Source: Blasia pusilla
Taxonomy: Eukaryota; Marchantiophyta; Marchantiopsida; Blasiales
DNA length: 64,000 bases
Direction: 5' to 3'
Assembly: GCA_050084515.1 (NCBI GenBank)
Contig: CM114274.1
Span: forward strand, 42,718,001-42,782,000
The position numbers and the translations under genes were made by a program. Numbering within the stretch: the first letter of the stretch is position 1; each line of letters begins with the position of its first letter. Below the pieces are notes generated by a model. The model made no database searches. It was given only the letters and a program-made list of their open reading frames with translations, and was not told the origin of the DNA. Shown here piece after piece: positions 33,990-44,264 of this stretch.

Positions 33990-35016
33990 ACCCACAGACA
34001 TAGTCCGAAGTCGTATTTGCTCGGCCATACCAAGACTCAAAATCCAAGTCAAACAACCAGGTCCATGGCCTGACCCAAAGACATGACGTCGTGAAGTTTC
34101 AGAAATAGAAGCAACCATTTGTCACACCGAGAGCAAATCCCCATCGCACGCTCTCTCTCATCGTTAGGCTCCACAAACTGCCGCACATGAGAATCCCATA
34201 CAAGCCCGGACCACCTTCCTCGTAGGCATGTGACGAGGAAAACTCACAAATGTGGGTAGTGCCATCCTAGGTCTGGCCCACACGGTTCACCACGCCATGG
34301 GTGACCGATCAATAACCCTCACCACTTGAGAAAGTCGCCAAAGATTCAAGATACTATCCTTTGTAAGGCGAGGATCCCGCCAGACTTTGCATCATATGCT
34401 CGACGTAGAACCTCCTAGGCAACAAGTTTGTCCACCACAAGCGTGGACGATGTGCACACGAGCCAACTCGCGGTGCATCCAACAACACCGCTGGTCCAAT
34501 CCAAGACGGCACCTCATGAACACTCGCCATCATCCGGGTCCAAGTGTCATCCAACAATGGAACATTCTCCAGAATGTAAGCTAGAGCACGTGCCTGATGA
34601 ACCTGAAGATGTCGTAACACCCGTAACATCTCCCAAAACAATCGAGACCTAGGGTCATGTAATCCCTCACCACGACCAAAGACGTGTATGACCCGACATG
34701 GCCATCCAGCAATCACCAAATCCACAGGACCAACCCTCTCAAGGTCCTGCGCCCCCAACAATGCAATGTGTGATGGTAAAACACGCTGGTACCCACGAAT
34801 AGCTGATGGCGGCAACAACTCAGGATATCTCCACATCAACTGACCAATTTGTCGGGATGAGACTCTCTGGGCCGTCTCATCTCGCTCCACATACACGTAT
34901 CTCCGCACAGGAATACCGGCCTGCAACATTGCCGCCAAACCAGTGCTAATCCCACCAAAGAGATCTAACACACAAATACCCTCCGCGGATCGCCATACAA
35001 TGGGTGTAGTATCCAA
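33990..35016 (-). pseudogene. Dnmt3-like cytosine C5-methyltransferase in gypsy element (family A)
   Basis: The 35016-34354 frame is open for 220 codons with motifs in conventional order: I LDLFGGISTGL (res. 17-27); acidic YVERDE (42-47); IV DLVIAGWPCR with catalytic Pro-Cys at 106-107; VI YILENVP (150-152 ENV); VIII AHRPRLWWTNL (189-197). After a frame break, IX NDERERAMG lies at ~34160-34130 and an X-like SRRHVFG at ~34095. The pattern (FxGIxTG, GPxDLVIxGxPC, RLFxExxRxL) is closest to Dnmt3. It lies between gag and RT. Transfers C5-methyl groups if active. Acquisition of DNMTs by retrotransposons is established for dinoflagellates and charophytes; this copy has frameshifts, so family activity is inference. 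Confidence 0.8.
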
Positions 35017-36356
35017 AGGGGATAACCTAATCGACCAGAAGTAGGAGTCCGCCGTGGGGCCTCCTCTTCCTCGTGAGGTATAATGACCTCACACCAAGCC
35101 TCTGCACTAGGCGTCACCTCCTGCCGTAGTGCACCGCTGAACTCCAAAGTGGCACATCCAACGATGAGGATGCCATGCTGCAAAAATAGGGACCTCCCTA
35201 CCTCCTCATGCAGGAGAATCCATAGCGAAACATTACCCTCCAAAAGTCTCGTGGCCAAGTGACTACTCCACTAAAACCAGCCACAGATGCTTACACTTTG
35301 TTGGGGAAGACCCTCCTGGTCGAGCCCCTAAATAAATCTCACAGAACTTGGCTCATACGTCCATCCCCGGACGCCAACCTCGTCTATAAGACGCTGCATT
35401 TGTCTCGACCCGATAATCCATCTGAAAACCCATCGGGTACACATCGCTCCTCCAACTAGTACATCATACGACTCGGCCGATGTGACTACATGCAGAGATA
35501 CTCCCAACCGGGAGCTATCGTCGCATGATCTGGTCTCAACTGCATGAAAACTTCTCCCGTGTCATGAATTGAGACCTATCATTGGCTCCTCCAAGTGATG
35601 TTTGAATCTGGAATGGGCAAGGCTCAAGCTCGACCTCCGAATACCCAAACCAATACATGCCGCCTTTCCCAACATCAAGGTTGGGCACCGAGTCTAACAA
35701 GACTCTATCTGGTCTATACACTGTCTGTAGGACTCACCAATCGGAAGATCCCACCGGTTGTCCAACATACATACACCAGGTGTAAGCCTCTCACGATCAA
35801 TGGTGGCGGCCGGGTAATGCATCCATCTTCGCCGCCGCCGCCAAGTAGCACCGGTACTCAATGCTACTACTCGACATAGAGGGTCGCTCCACCGCAACAC
35901 CCTCATCCACCTCAACACGTAGCAAGAACACCCCACGTTCACACAATGTGGTCGCTAATCAAAATACAGGAGCTAAGTCAACTCCTAAAGCCATCACCCG
36001 TGGCGAAAACAATGGGGATCCCAACACCGAGGTTGCCATCCGCATATTGCATTGATCTTCGCATCCGTGTCTACTACACGCGATGTAGATGCCTCGATCC
36101 CCACTGCCGGCTCAATAGGTCGCGAGGAACCATGGATGGAGTCCTAAGCACCTCAGACAACAAGAATGACTGGGAAGCCTAGCTCGCCTCCCGGCCCTCA
36201 CCCCTCTGTGGGTCCAACTCACAAGAGCACCATGTGGCTCGACGCTCGAGTGGCTCTCTCTCAGAATCGGTGATGCCTCAACTTTGTCTTTTGCACTCGC
36301 CATATAAGAGAGATCATCCCCTCCATAAGAGGTGGAAGCCCTGCTCCCGAACTGAT

Positions 36357-37600
36357 CTATCTTGGATACCGACCATAGTAGCCAACTCGCTCCAATCTGC
36401 TCAATCCGGCAGCCATAGCTGACTCTGTCGTAGTGGTAGGGGTAGCCACCGTAGGCTCTCCAACCACTGGTCCACCTCTACCACCCCTACCACCTCTACC
36501 ACCTCGGCCTCTCGGAGCTACTCCACCACGGCCATGGCCTGATCTCAACTCTGGATGAAGATCAAAGCAACGCTCTCGAGGATGACCTAGTCTCCCGCAA
36601 TGATCACACTGAGTTGGGGCCGACTGAGGCCCATCCTCCAAAGTCCGTCTCCCATCCTCTTGGGGACAAAACTTCCTAACATGATCACCTCCACATGTCC
36701 AACATGATCGCCCTGCCTGGGGGGCAGCAAATGAAGGCAATGGTCTTTGCACAAATGTCCCTCTAGGACTTGACTGAGGTCGCGTGTACCCCCCACAACT
36801 CCCACTACTACTACCACCACCACTACTACGAGACTGTGAGGTGGGCGGCTGAACCCGAGAAGTAGTAGTTGTATCCCTCTCGAACGCGGATGTCACCACT
36901 CTCTCCTTCACCATGTTAAGCTCAATCTTCTCGAGATAGAGCAAACACATGGGTCAATGTGGGTGAATCATCACTCATAAGAGTAGCATCACGCACCCTA
37001 CGGCGCAAATCTCGCCCAAGATCCCATACCAAAATCGATAGTTCTGATCCTCAGTCACACCCGGGTAATCGAAATCAGCGTCGATACGCGTGTATGCCTC
37101 ATGAAGACTCTCACCCGTCTTTCGCTCAAAGTCCTGAAGATTCCTCAACTTCTCCGTCTTCACTCCCTGATAGTTCTTCTTCAACCTCTTGAAGAACTCT
37201 GCAACCGGGCTGAACGATGGTGGGGCACTAGTACCTCCACTAGTACCCCCACTAGTACCTCCACGGTACCCCCACTCCGGCTCGCACTGCACCACTCAAC
37301 GTCGGGTGGTGGCATAGTAGGAGCACTACTACCAATACCACCATGGATGATAGACACATAGCCTGGAGACCAATATTGTCTCCACGCCTCAATCTCAGCA
37401 ACATGGTCTTTCCTAAACTCATGGTAATCATCCATGGGTGGTCCTTCCAAGTGCTGAAACAACCCCTTCCAAGCCAAGAAGGGTGTAAACAACGCATGCG
37501 TTCGCAACATCGCATATCACACCACGTATCAAACTCCTGCATGAAGTCCTCCAACTCAATGGTGCCCATCGCACCGAGTATCGTCGTGGGCCCTTCACGG
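36357..37600 (-). pseudogene. Family-A gag with two zinc knuckles
   Basis: N-terminal WKGLFQHLEGPPMDDYHEFR (~37460), matrix-like region FFKRLKKNYQGVKTEKLRNL and QDFERKTGESLHEAYTRID, then a Ser/Gly-rich linker, knuckles CWTCGGDHVRKFC and CDHCGRLGHPRERC (CX2CX4HX4C), and an Arg/Gly-rich tail. Frames shift near 37200 and 36960. Region 36356-35020 between gag and the methyltransferase has no domain I recognise; a protease active site (DTG/DSG) was not found. Confidence 0.75.
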
Positions 37601-37812
37601 CCCCATATCCACCGTCCATGTCCCAAATCAATGGAGCGCAACATCGATAACAACGTAGAAGACTCGGTGTTTGGAACACCCTCGTCCTCCTCTTCATCAA
37701 CCGTCGGAAGTGGAAAAGGTAGCCGATACCTAAATCCACTCCGTGTGAAACCACCCACTATCCGCACCACGGTCCCCAACCAGACCACCCGACATGACTC
37801 CGTGATGACCAA

Positions 37813-38960
37813 CGCCGATGCCGCACCACCACCAAATTACCAAGTGACGTCGATGTCGCTATACTATTCTAGCTCTACTAGCTATGGGTGTAGGCAACCT
37901 AACTTGTCATCACCACAAGAAGTCTCCCACAGTCTACTCGTCATCCTTCCAGCCTCACTACCGGTAGCACACAGGAGTAACACTACTACGGGAAATCAGC
38001 GTCGACCCTAACAATGGGGCAAGCAAGCAAGAAGCACGATGGAGGGGATCCAAACACAGGAAGTCCAACGACAACCCTCCAATCGCAAATGGAAATCAAG
38101 GTAACATAATCCACCAAACGTGGTGCCCTCTGAATCCACAAAACCCACCACACAATTCTAACGCAATAGCTACTCCGCCGCGGGTCGATGACGTACTAGT
38201 CGAACTCGCAGCACCTGAAAATATCACCTGCATGGAGAGGCTACACCGTACTATGCGCTAGAGGTACATCAACCAAAAACCTGAGATGCATAAAGTGCCT
38301 AATACATCTCTTAATAGCACCAAATGAGCTACAACAGTCTGTACACAGGCATAGTTAAGAACTCAGCAGTTAAGCGTCCTCCAGGCAGAATAGCCCAAAG
38401 ATGGGTGACCAGTTATGCAAAACTCAAATCCCAAATCCTGCAAAAATTGCCTCACGCCCTTGCTCCTTACTCCGCCTCTCACGGCCACTCGCCCACTCGC
38501 CCCGAGCTACCACGAGTTGCCTCGAAGCCTCTCCAAAAATGGCGTCTCCAAAAATGAATGAGTCACCAACCAACCAGCCCCTCCGATCCGCTGTCCACCA
38601 TAGCCAGACCTCGAGCTAGTCCGCAAAATTTCGATCAGAAATTACTTCACCAATACGTGACGGAAATCAAATCTGTTTCAATCAGAATTCAATTGACCAC
38701 CATAGCTATCTCTACACAAAAAATCAGCTACAACCGAGCTCTGTACTCCGAGCTAAAAATCAAACAAACTTGCTATCATACACCTCCAAAATCGCAAATC
38801 CGACAGCGCTTCCGCCAAGTTTCATGCACGCAGAAATCCGCAACGCTCCACACACTCGAGCAGATAGATTCACAGGAGATCACAATACGAGTAGCAACAG
38901 GAACCTCTCACCCGATCTGGATGAACTTCAACACAGCTTCCGCACTCCAAGCTCTCCACA
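37813..38960 (-). other. Family-A 5' leader / uncertain region
   Basis: Between the duplicated leader and gag. No coding signal I can support. On the plus strand 38420-38540 has proline/serine-rich open reading without family resemblance, likely spurious. Confidence 0.4.
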
Positions 38961-40192
38961 TTAGAAAATTGTCGAACACGACCAGAATCTTCAATGCTTG
39001 ATATCTTCCAACTCCCTTGACGAAATCCGGCGATCTACAGTGCGTTGGAAAGCTCTCAGCAAGGCGCTTCTTTCCCAACCAACCGCGCACCAGATTCACA
39101 CCTCCAACATAGGCCACAAGCCACGAACATCCACGGTTGAGTACACAATCAGCCCTAACCAGATCCTACTGATCTACAATCGAAGCTACCATCGATCTAC
39201 TCCAGTTCTTTGAGTGAAATGCGTGAAAGACCTACTGTCATAAAACACGTTTACAATCACATACAATCGAGCCAAACCCACTCCACGATGGGAGAATCTA
39301 GGTCGAAGCTTGCGGGAAACACCATAGCCAAGAGCTCTACTCACTACCAAGGCTAACTCCCAACGCAACAGGCTCAACTCAAAGAACTGACTGTTCTTTG
39401 AGGGCAAGCCACCTTATATCCTCCAACCTAAGAGAGGGCCCTACTAGGAAAGTCACCCCAAGTGAGTAACCCCCAACCCTATGTATGGAACCACATCTCT
39501 ACCAAGCCACTACGGTCCTACATAAGGAATGGCCTCTACCCGCACACCATACTCTACGACATAATCCGTATGGTCATGACACTGTCGAACACGAACCAGA
39601 ATCTTCAATGCTTGATAACTTCCAACTCCCTTGACAAAATCCGGCGATCTATAGCGCGTTGGAAAGCTCTCAGCAAGGCGCTTCTTTCCCAACCAACCGC
39701 GCACCTGATTCACACCTCCAACATAGGCAACAAGCCCCGAACATCCACGGCTGAGTACACAATCAGCCCTAACCAGATCCTATTGATCTACAATCGAAGC
39801 TACCATCGATCTACTCCAGTTCTTTGAGTGAAATGCGTGAAAGACCTACTGTCATAAAACACGTTTACAATCACATACAATCGAGCCAAACCCACTCCAC
39901 GATGGGAGAATCTAGGTGAAGCTTGGAAACACCATAGCCAAGAGCTCTACTCACTACCAAGGCTAACTCCCAACGCAACAGGCTCAACTCAAAGAATTGA
40001 CTGTTCTTTGAGTGCACTCCACCTTATATCCTCCAACCTAAGAGCGGGCCCTACTGGGAAACTCACCCCCAACTGAGTAACCCCCAACCCTATGTATGGA
40101 ACCGCATCTCTACCAAGCCACTACGGTCCTACATAAGGAATGACCTCTACTAGCACACTATACTCTACGACATAATCCGTATGGTCATGACA
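38961..40192 (-). repeat. Family-A tandem A-B-A-B 5' terminus, with promoter and primer site
   Basis: A copies 40192-39829 and 39581-39215 (~365 bp each), each followed by leader B (begins CTCAAAGAACTGGAG; contains CGCCGGATTTTGTCAAGGG). In A, GATATAAGG (39420-39412) lies ~30 bp upstream of CAGTTCTTTGAG (39389-39378), whose reverse complement CTCAAAGAACTG is the first 12 nt after A (39214-39203). A hairpin CTCAAAGAAC/GTTCTTTGAG surrounds the predicted start. Confidence 0.8.
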
Positions 40193-40362
40193 CCTTTCGA
40201 CGGGTTGCTCACGGACAAAAACAACGGAGATATACTATCTGAAATTAACACTCATTGAGCCTTACCCGAATTTGAAAATATATTTGATATTATACTACAG
40301 GAATTGAGCCTTACCCGAATCTGACTCGTCGCGGATCGGAGTGGGTACTCATTTTTTATGAT

Positions 40363-40680
40363 TCACGATTGCGCCGTCCTCCACTTTAGCGACCTCTTGA
40401 CGCACTGGAGGTTGAAGAGCTCGTCCTCGCTCCCTCCAGTCAACACCAAGAAGTAGCCGCTGTCACTCAGATAGACGTCTGCAAAGGAGAACAATAGCGC
40501 GATTTGGTCATAAGAGAGCGGCACATTCCACTCAGGTACCCCGTCCGACGGATTCTCGCCCCACAGTCGCAACCTCGAGGGCAGATCAGCGATCAAGAGA
40601 TCCACCGCAACCTCTTCGACCACTCCATTCACTGTCCAGGCAGCGTGCCCGTTTCGTTAGAGCTTCCGTCCTAGCATTGT
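40363..40680 (-). CDS. PM gene, unit 2: methyltransferase motif IV-like half
   Basis: Reads VNGVVEEVAVDLLIADLPS, WNVPLSYDQIALLFSFADVY, LSDSGYFLVLTGGSEDELF. In N4/N6 methylases this is the strand ending DPPY/SPPY followed by helix and the 'L..GG.l.v' strand. Here DPPY reads DLPS (DLPF in unit X), so the catalytic Asp-Pro-Pro-Tyr tetrad is degenerate. A stop replaces a codon near 40659 (TAG where unit X reads Leu). The gene continues in the exon at 29019-29534 after a >10-kb intron that now contains the family-A element. Confidence 0.55.
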
Positions 40681-42330
40681 CAATTTATCAATGGCTGGTG
40701 TTGACACTTGAGAAGTGAAGCTTTTAGCTCATCCAGTAAAGGAGTGAATTGAAGGAGGACGCTTGTCCGGGTCGTTGTTTGTCTGTGTCTTCCCAAGGAT
40801 GATGGACTGTATTCTCCTTGTGACAACCCTGGCACCTCTCGCTTCCGCTTCTCCCGAGTCTGGGGACGACTTTTCGGGGTCTCTATGACCTCATACTCTG
40901 GTGGGGTTTTTTTCGCGGAGGACTTGGTCCGACCCTCTCTCCCCGCTCGCCCGGACGATTCCGCCTCTGGCCTTGAATCTTCAGCCTCTCTTTGGGAAGA
41001 CTCGGCCTCGGAATTTTTCCCTCCCCTTGCCTTGCCTTTGAGACCCGCTGTGGATTTGTCTTTGGCTGTGCGGACCTTGGAAGCCAACTCAGCTGTCTCG
41101 TGGGCTTGCTCTTCCGCATCTCCTCCGAAGAAGTCTTCAGGCTGCACAAAATTGGGGATGTCGTCTTGTCCTGAGGCCACTGCATCATGAAGCACTCGTA
41201 AATCCTTATCGATGATGTCTTCAGGGTCATTGAAGTCAAGCCAAATGGGGCAATTTTCCACCTCCCAATCGGACATGTGCTGCCCCATCTCCATGTCGTA
41301 CATGGAGAATGTCTCTCCATCAGGCGGCGAAGCCCACAATTTCAAGGTCGCCGGTAATTTTCCTGTGTACTGCATTCTTACACTGGACGAGGTACACGAA
41401 GACCATCCGTTAGGCGCTTTTACTCAAACCGAATCGCCGCCGTCGCTCTGTAGATCTCGCTTCTTCTTTGCTTGATCCCGTTTGTTCCCGCGATTTCTTC
41501 GTCAAGCTCTCTCGACTTTGAGGAGGACGCAAACCTTGAACATTGTCTTGAATCCTGGGTTTTTATTGGCTTATCCCGGATGTCGTCGAGCCAAACCTCG
41601 AAATCTCTGTAACTTTCTAGGTTTGCTTCATCCGAATGGGCTCTAATCTTTTGAGCTCCGCTTGCACCATCGGCCAAAGACGGACTTCCGATAATCCGCA
41701 ACGCCTCCCGGAACGACCATTCGCGTAGCTGGGAGATCGAGGTGGATCGGACACACCCTGAGGATGGTGTGCCACCCTCTTCTGGGCCTCTGTGCCCTCG
41801 AGACTGATTTTTATCAGTTGGATCCTCCTAAACTTGCTTTTGCCGGACAACGCAAACCGATGCACGCGATCCAGGGACACTTTCTCCCCAATCCGACCTT
41901 GCGGATCTTCATCCCTTTTCGGGCGCTTGATAATCGCCTTGGCTCCTTGTAAAACTCGGACCAAGTTGGGGTTGAGAATCTTGATGTATCGCTGCATCTT
42001 GCTCTCCGTGTATTTTGTGGTGCAGAATCTGCGGCTTGGATGAATTTTCGACGCTCAGACCCAGATACTTTCTCCCTCCGCTCCGGCTCGGTCAGCGCTC
42101 TTCTTCGCGGCTTTGTATCTTGGACCAGCAAAGGATGGTTCTGATTGCATCTTGGGAAATAAACTTATTTGCCCAAGTTTTCTTTTTTATCTCGAGCACC
42201 CTTTGCAAGCATCGATTTACTGTATGTCGCCAAGAACCCCTTGTACTCTCCCGGGTGCGTCGTAAGCACCTTCTTCACCCAATCACAGTCCTAGATCCAA
42301 TGGTGGGTGACATTCCCCTCCGATACAATC
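40681..42330 (-). pseudogene. PM gene, unit 2: central helical region
   Basis: Minus blocks in three frames: SDRVHRFALS-type segment with KVSLDRVHRFALSGKSKFRR (41890-41830), VWLDDIRDKPIKT (~41600), then an open block 41375-40680 with PPDGETFSMYDMEMGQHMSD, PIWLDFNDPEDIIDKDL, AELASKVRTAKDKSTAGLKG and a Lys/Arg/Ser-rich tail. The same order occurs at 50946-52640 and 63331-63840. No known domain recognised; the MYDMEMGQ...WLDFN block is the best conserved. Multiple frameshifts. Confidence 0.5.
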
Positions 42331-42339
42331 CTCCACATC

Positions 42340-43046
42340 CACACTCAACCCGTCAAAAAATTTGTAAGTTACATGGGTTCCTCCAACCCGTCGGACTCCG
42401 ACGGGTCGTCACAGCTCAAGGTCGGATTCTAGCAACGAGCTAAATGGTGCAACCCGTCGGAGTCCGACGGATTGCATTCAGATTGGTGAATGCCTGGTTT
42501 CAACCCGTCGGACTCCAACAAGTTGTGCAATTGAACATACTAACATGAACATAGCAACCCGTCGGAATCCGACAGGTTGCGCAATTGAATGGAAACTTGC
42601 AATTTGACGCGAAATTTGCTAAACCAACTTCCGAATGCAACCCGTCGGACTCCGACGAGTTGATTTCGGCCAAAAACATTTTCGAGTCAAGCAACCCGTC
42701 GGACTCCGACGGGTTGCTTTGGGCAAAAAACATACTAAACCTGCGGTCAGTCGAACAACTCGTCGAAGTCCGACAAGTTGCTTTCTTCAAAAAAATCCTG
42801 AAAAGGCAGCGAGTTGAGCAACCCGTCGGACTCCGACGGGTTGCTTTGGGCCAAAAACTTACTAAACCTCTGGTCAGTCGAACAACTCGTCGGAGTCCGA
42901 CGAGTTGCATTCTTCAAAAAAAATCGTGAAAAAGCGTCGAGTCGAGCAACTCGTCGGATTCTGACGAGTTGCTTTCGGAAAAAAAAACCTAACCCATTCA
43001 TCAATCAAGCAACTCGTTGGAGTCCGACGGTTTGCAGCAAGAAGAT
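42340..43046. repeat. Palindrome array in PM intron 2, unit 2
   Basis: Eleven palindromes at about 42384, 42451, 42503, 42557, 42638, 42690, 42755, 42819, 42885, 42950, 43010; the last six are spaced ~65 bp with related spacers (TTTGGGCAAAAAACATACT-like). Several carry a paired change giving arms CAACTCGTCGG / CCGACGAGTTG. Bounded by a PM donor GTGAGT (43052-43047). On either strand the repeats create false ORFs rich in NPSDSDGL or ATRRSPTGC. Confidence 0.9.
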
Positions 43047-43052
43047 ACTCAC

Positions 43053-43540
43053 GTGTTCATGGCATGCATTGCCATCTCCACCGTCGCCATGTGATGAGGG
43101 AATGGATGAAGGACCACTGCCTTCACGCAAAAATGTGTCTCCAAGGAGTTGGGGCTCCTCTGCAAACTTGGTCCACGCCATGAACCTGTGATTTCCATCC
43201 CAGATGAAGAAATACAGATTCCTCATCCAGCTGAATTCCGTTCCCTCTACTTGCCTTCTGAAATCCTGGTCTCTCATCCTCCAGAATGTGTCGAGCTTTT
43301 CCAAGTCCTCCTCCATAACCAGGGCTTGGGTTCCATGCTCGTCGTAAGGCTGAACATAGAAGGGAGGAAAGCTATCGACGTAGGATACTGTCACCGCCGA
43401 TTGTTTAAGCTTCGCGATGTCCTCGTCGGACTGAATTTTGCGGACGTATTCCATTGTCCGCAATCGGCAGAGTGGAATCCTCGGGGCGTTGTGGCCCTCC
43501 ATGAGTGCCATTTGCTTTACCACTTGTCAGAACCGGGACA
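43053..43540 (-). CDS. PM gene, unit 2: ParB-like exon
   Basis: Open ~160 codons: VVKQMALMEGHNAPRIPLCR, TMEYVRKIQSDEDIAKLKQS, SFPPFYVQPYDEHGTQALVM, DTFWRMRDQDFRRQVEGTEF, NLYFFIWDGNHRFMAWTKFA, then a Gly/Ser-rich end at donor GTGAGT (43052). The arrangement 'I..I..L..S......P.yV.p.d..g........f.iwDGnHR..Aw' resembles the ParB/Srx N-terminal fold, whose GxRR/GNHR-type loop contacts nucleotide. In phages and bacteria such domains are often fused to N4/N6 methylases, which fits the later exons. Unit X has WYGNHR (Asp to Tyr). Homology is judged by eye and remains tentative. Confidence 0.5.
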
Positions 43541-43613
43541 AGATCAATAAGCTACACTGAATTCCCAATGAATTGCAATTCACATAATTCAAAAAATCCA
43601 GATCCTCTCTTAC

Positions 43614-44264
43614 CCGCTCGAAAATTGGGTCGGTTTCTTGACCAGCCACCTTTTCTGAGACAGAAGCTGGCAAATCGACTGGGAACTCGTCGATCCGATA
43701 GAGGTTGATGTCTTCCGCCGGGCTTGGAGACGAGAATGACCGCTCTCCGGCTTCTTCGGCAATGTCCACCATCTCAACGCTGGCGGTCCTCATGACCTCA
43801 TCGTCCGTGATTTGAACTTCTGGCGTTTCCGCTATATTGATTGTGTCCCCGAACTTCATCGGGGACATTTCCCGCATCTTTACACTTTCGGTTGGACGGG
43901 CAGGGCTATCGTCAATGGCTATCGATTTTTCCCTCCTCGCTTTAGACAATTCTGCTCTCCTCACCGACGCGTCCCAACGCTTCTTTTCTCTCTTTTTGTC
44001 GGCGATCCTTTTCTTCAAGGCCTGCGACGTCTCAGCCTCTGCGTTCTGTCTATCGAGCGCCTCTTGAACACGTCTCGCAAGAAGCTCCTGGTTGTGCATC
44101 TCCGCTTCCCTTTCCCGCTCCTCGATTTCCTGCTGCCTAATTTCATTTGCCGAACGAGGCCCTGGAGATGCTGACGCAGGAGTCCTAATGGACTTTGGAG
44201 TGAAGCTTCCAGACTTGTTTGCTTGTGAATTTTTCCTCATCATTTTTTCCGGAAATGCCTCCAC
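43614..44264 (-). CDS. PM gene, unit 2: exon 1, coiled-coil N-terminus
   Basis: Best-preserved exon 1: start ATG 44264 (or the in-frame pair at ~44243), SGSFTPKSIRTPASASPGPR, NEIRQQEIEEREREAEMHNQ, a Lys/Arg/Glu helix to SIAIDDSPARPTESV, then VEMVDIAEEAGERSFSSPSP and LYRIDEFPVDLPASVSEKVA, ending FERV at donor GTAAGAG (43613). Strong coiled-coil character at residues ~38-115, acidic/Ser-rich linker after. Divergent from the transposase at 45489. Confidence 0.6.

Larger units (their letters stand above)
29937..40192 (-). mobile_element. Family-A Ty3/gypsy element with C5-methyltransferase and PHD finger
   Basis: On minus, 5' to 3': A (40192-39829), leader B (39828-39582), A (39581-39215), B (39214 onward), gag (~37600-36357), methyltransferase (35016-~33990), RT (33645-32675), RNase H (32674-32290), integrase (32092-30840), PHD (~30823-30683), purine tract GGGGGG (30510-30515), C1 (30506-30401), A (30398-30035), C2 (30034-29937). 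Inserted in an intron of the PM gene; no clean target duplication (the left end is slightly eroded). A duplicated A-B at the 5' end suggests a recombination or tandem event. Confidence 0.85.

Noticed and set aside
37813-39001. Plus-strand ORFs around 38324-39001
   Set aside because: Low-complexity Ser/Pro-rich frames inside retroelement leader sequence, no family resemblance, partly duplicated non-coding leader.
42340-43046. CRISPR-like array of palindromic repeats and spacers
   Set aside because: The DNA is eukaryotic, spacers are related to each other, repeats are degenerate and also occur singly in introns, and no cas gene is present. A minisatellite/interspersed palindrome fits better.
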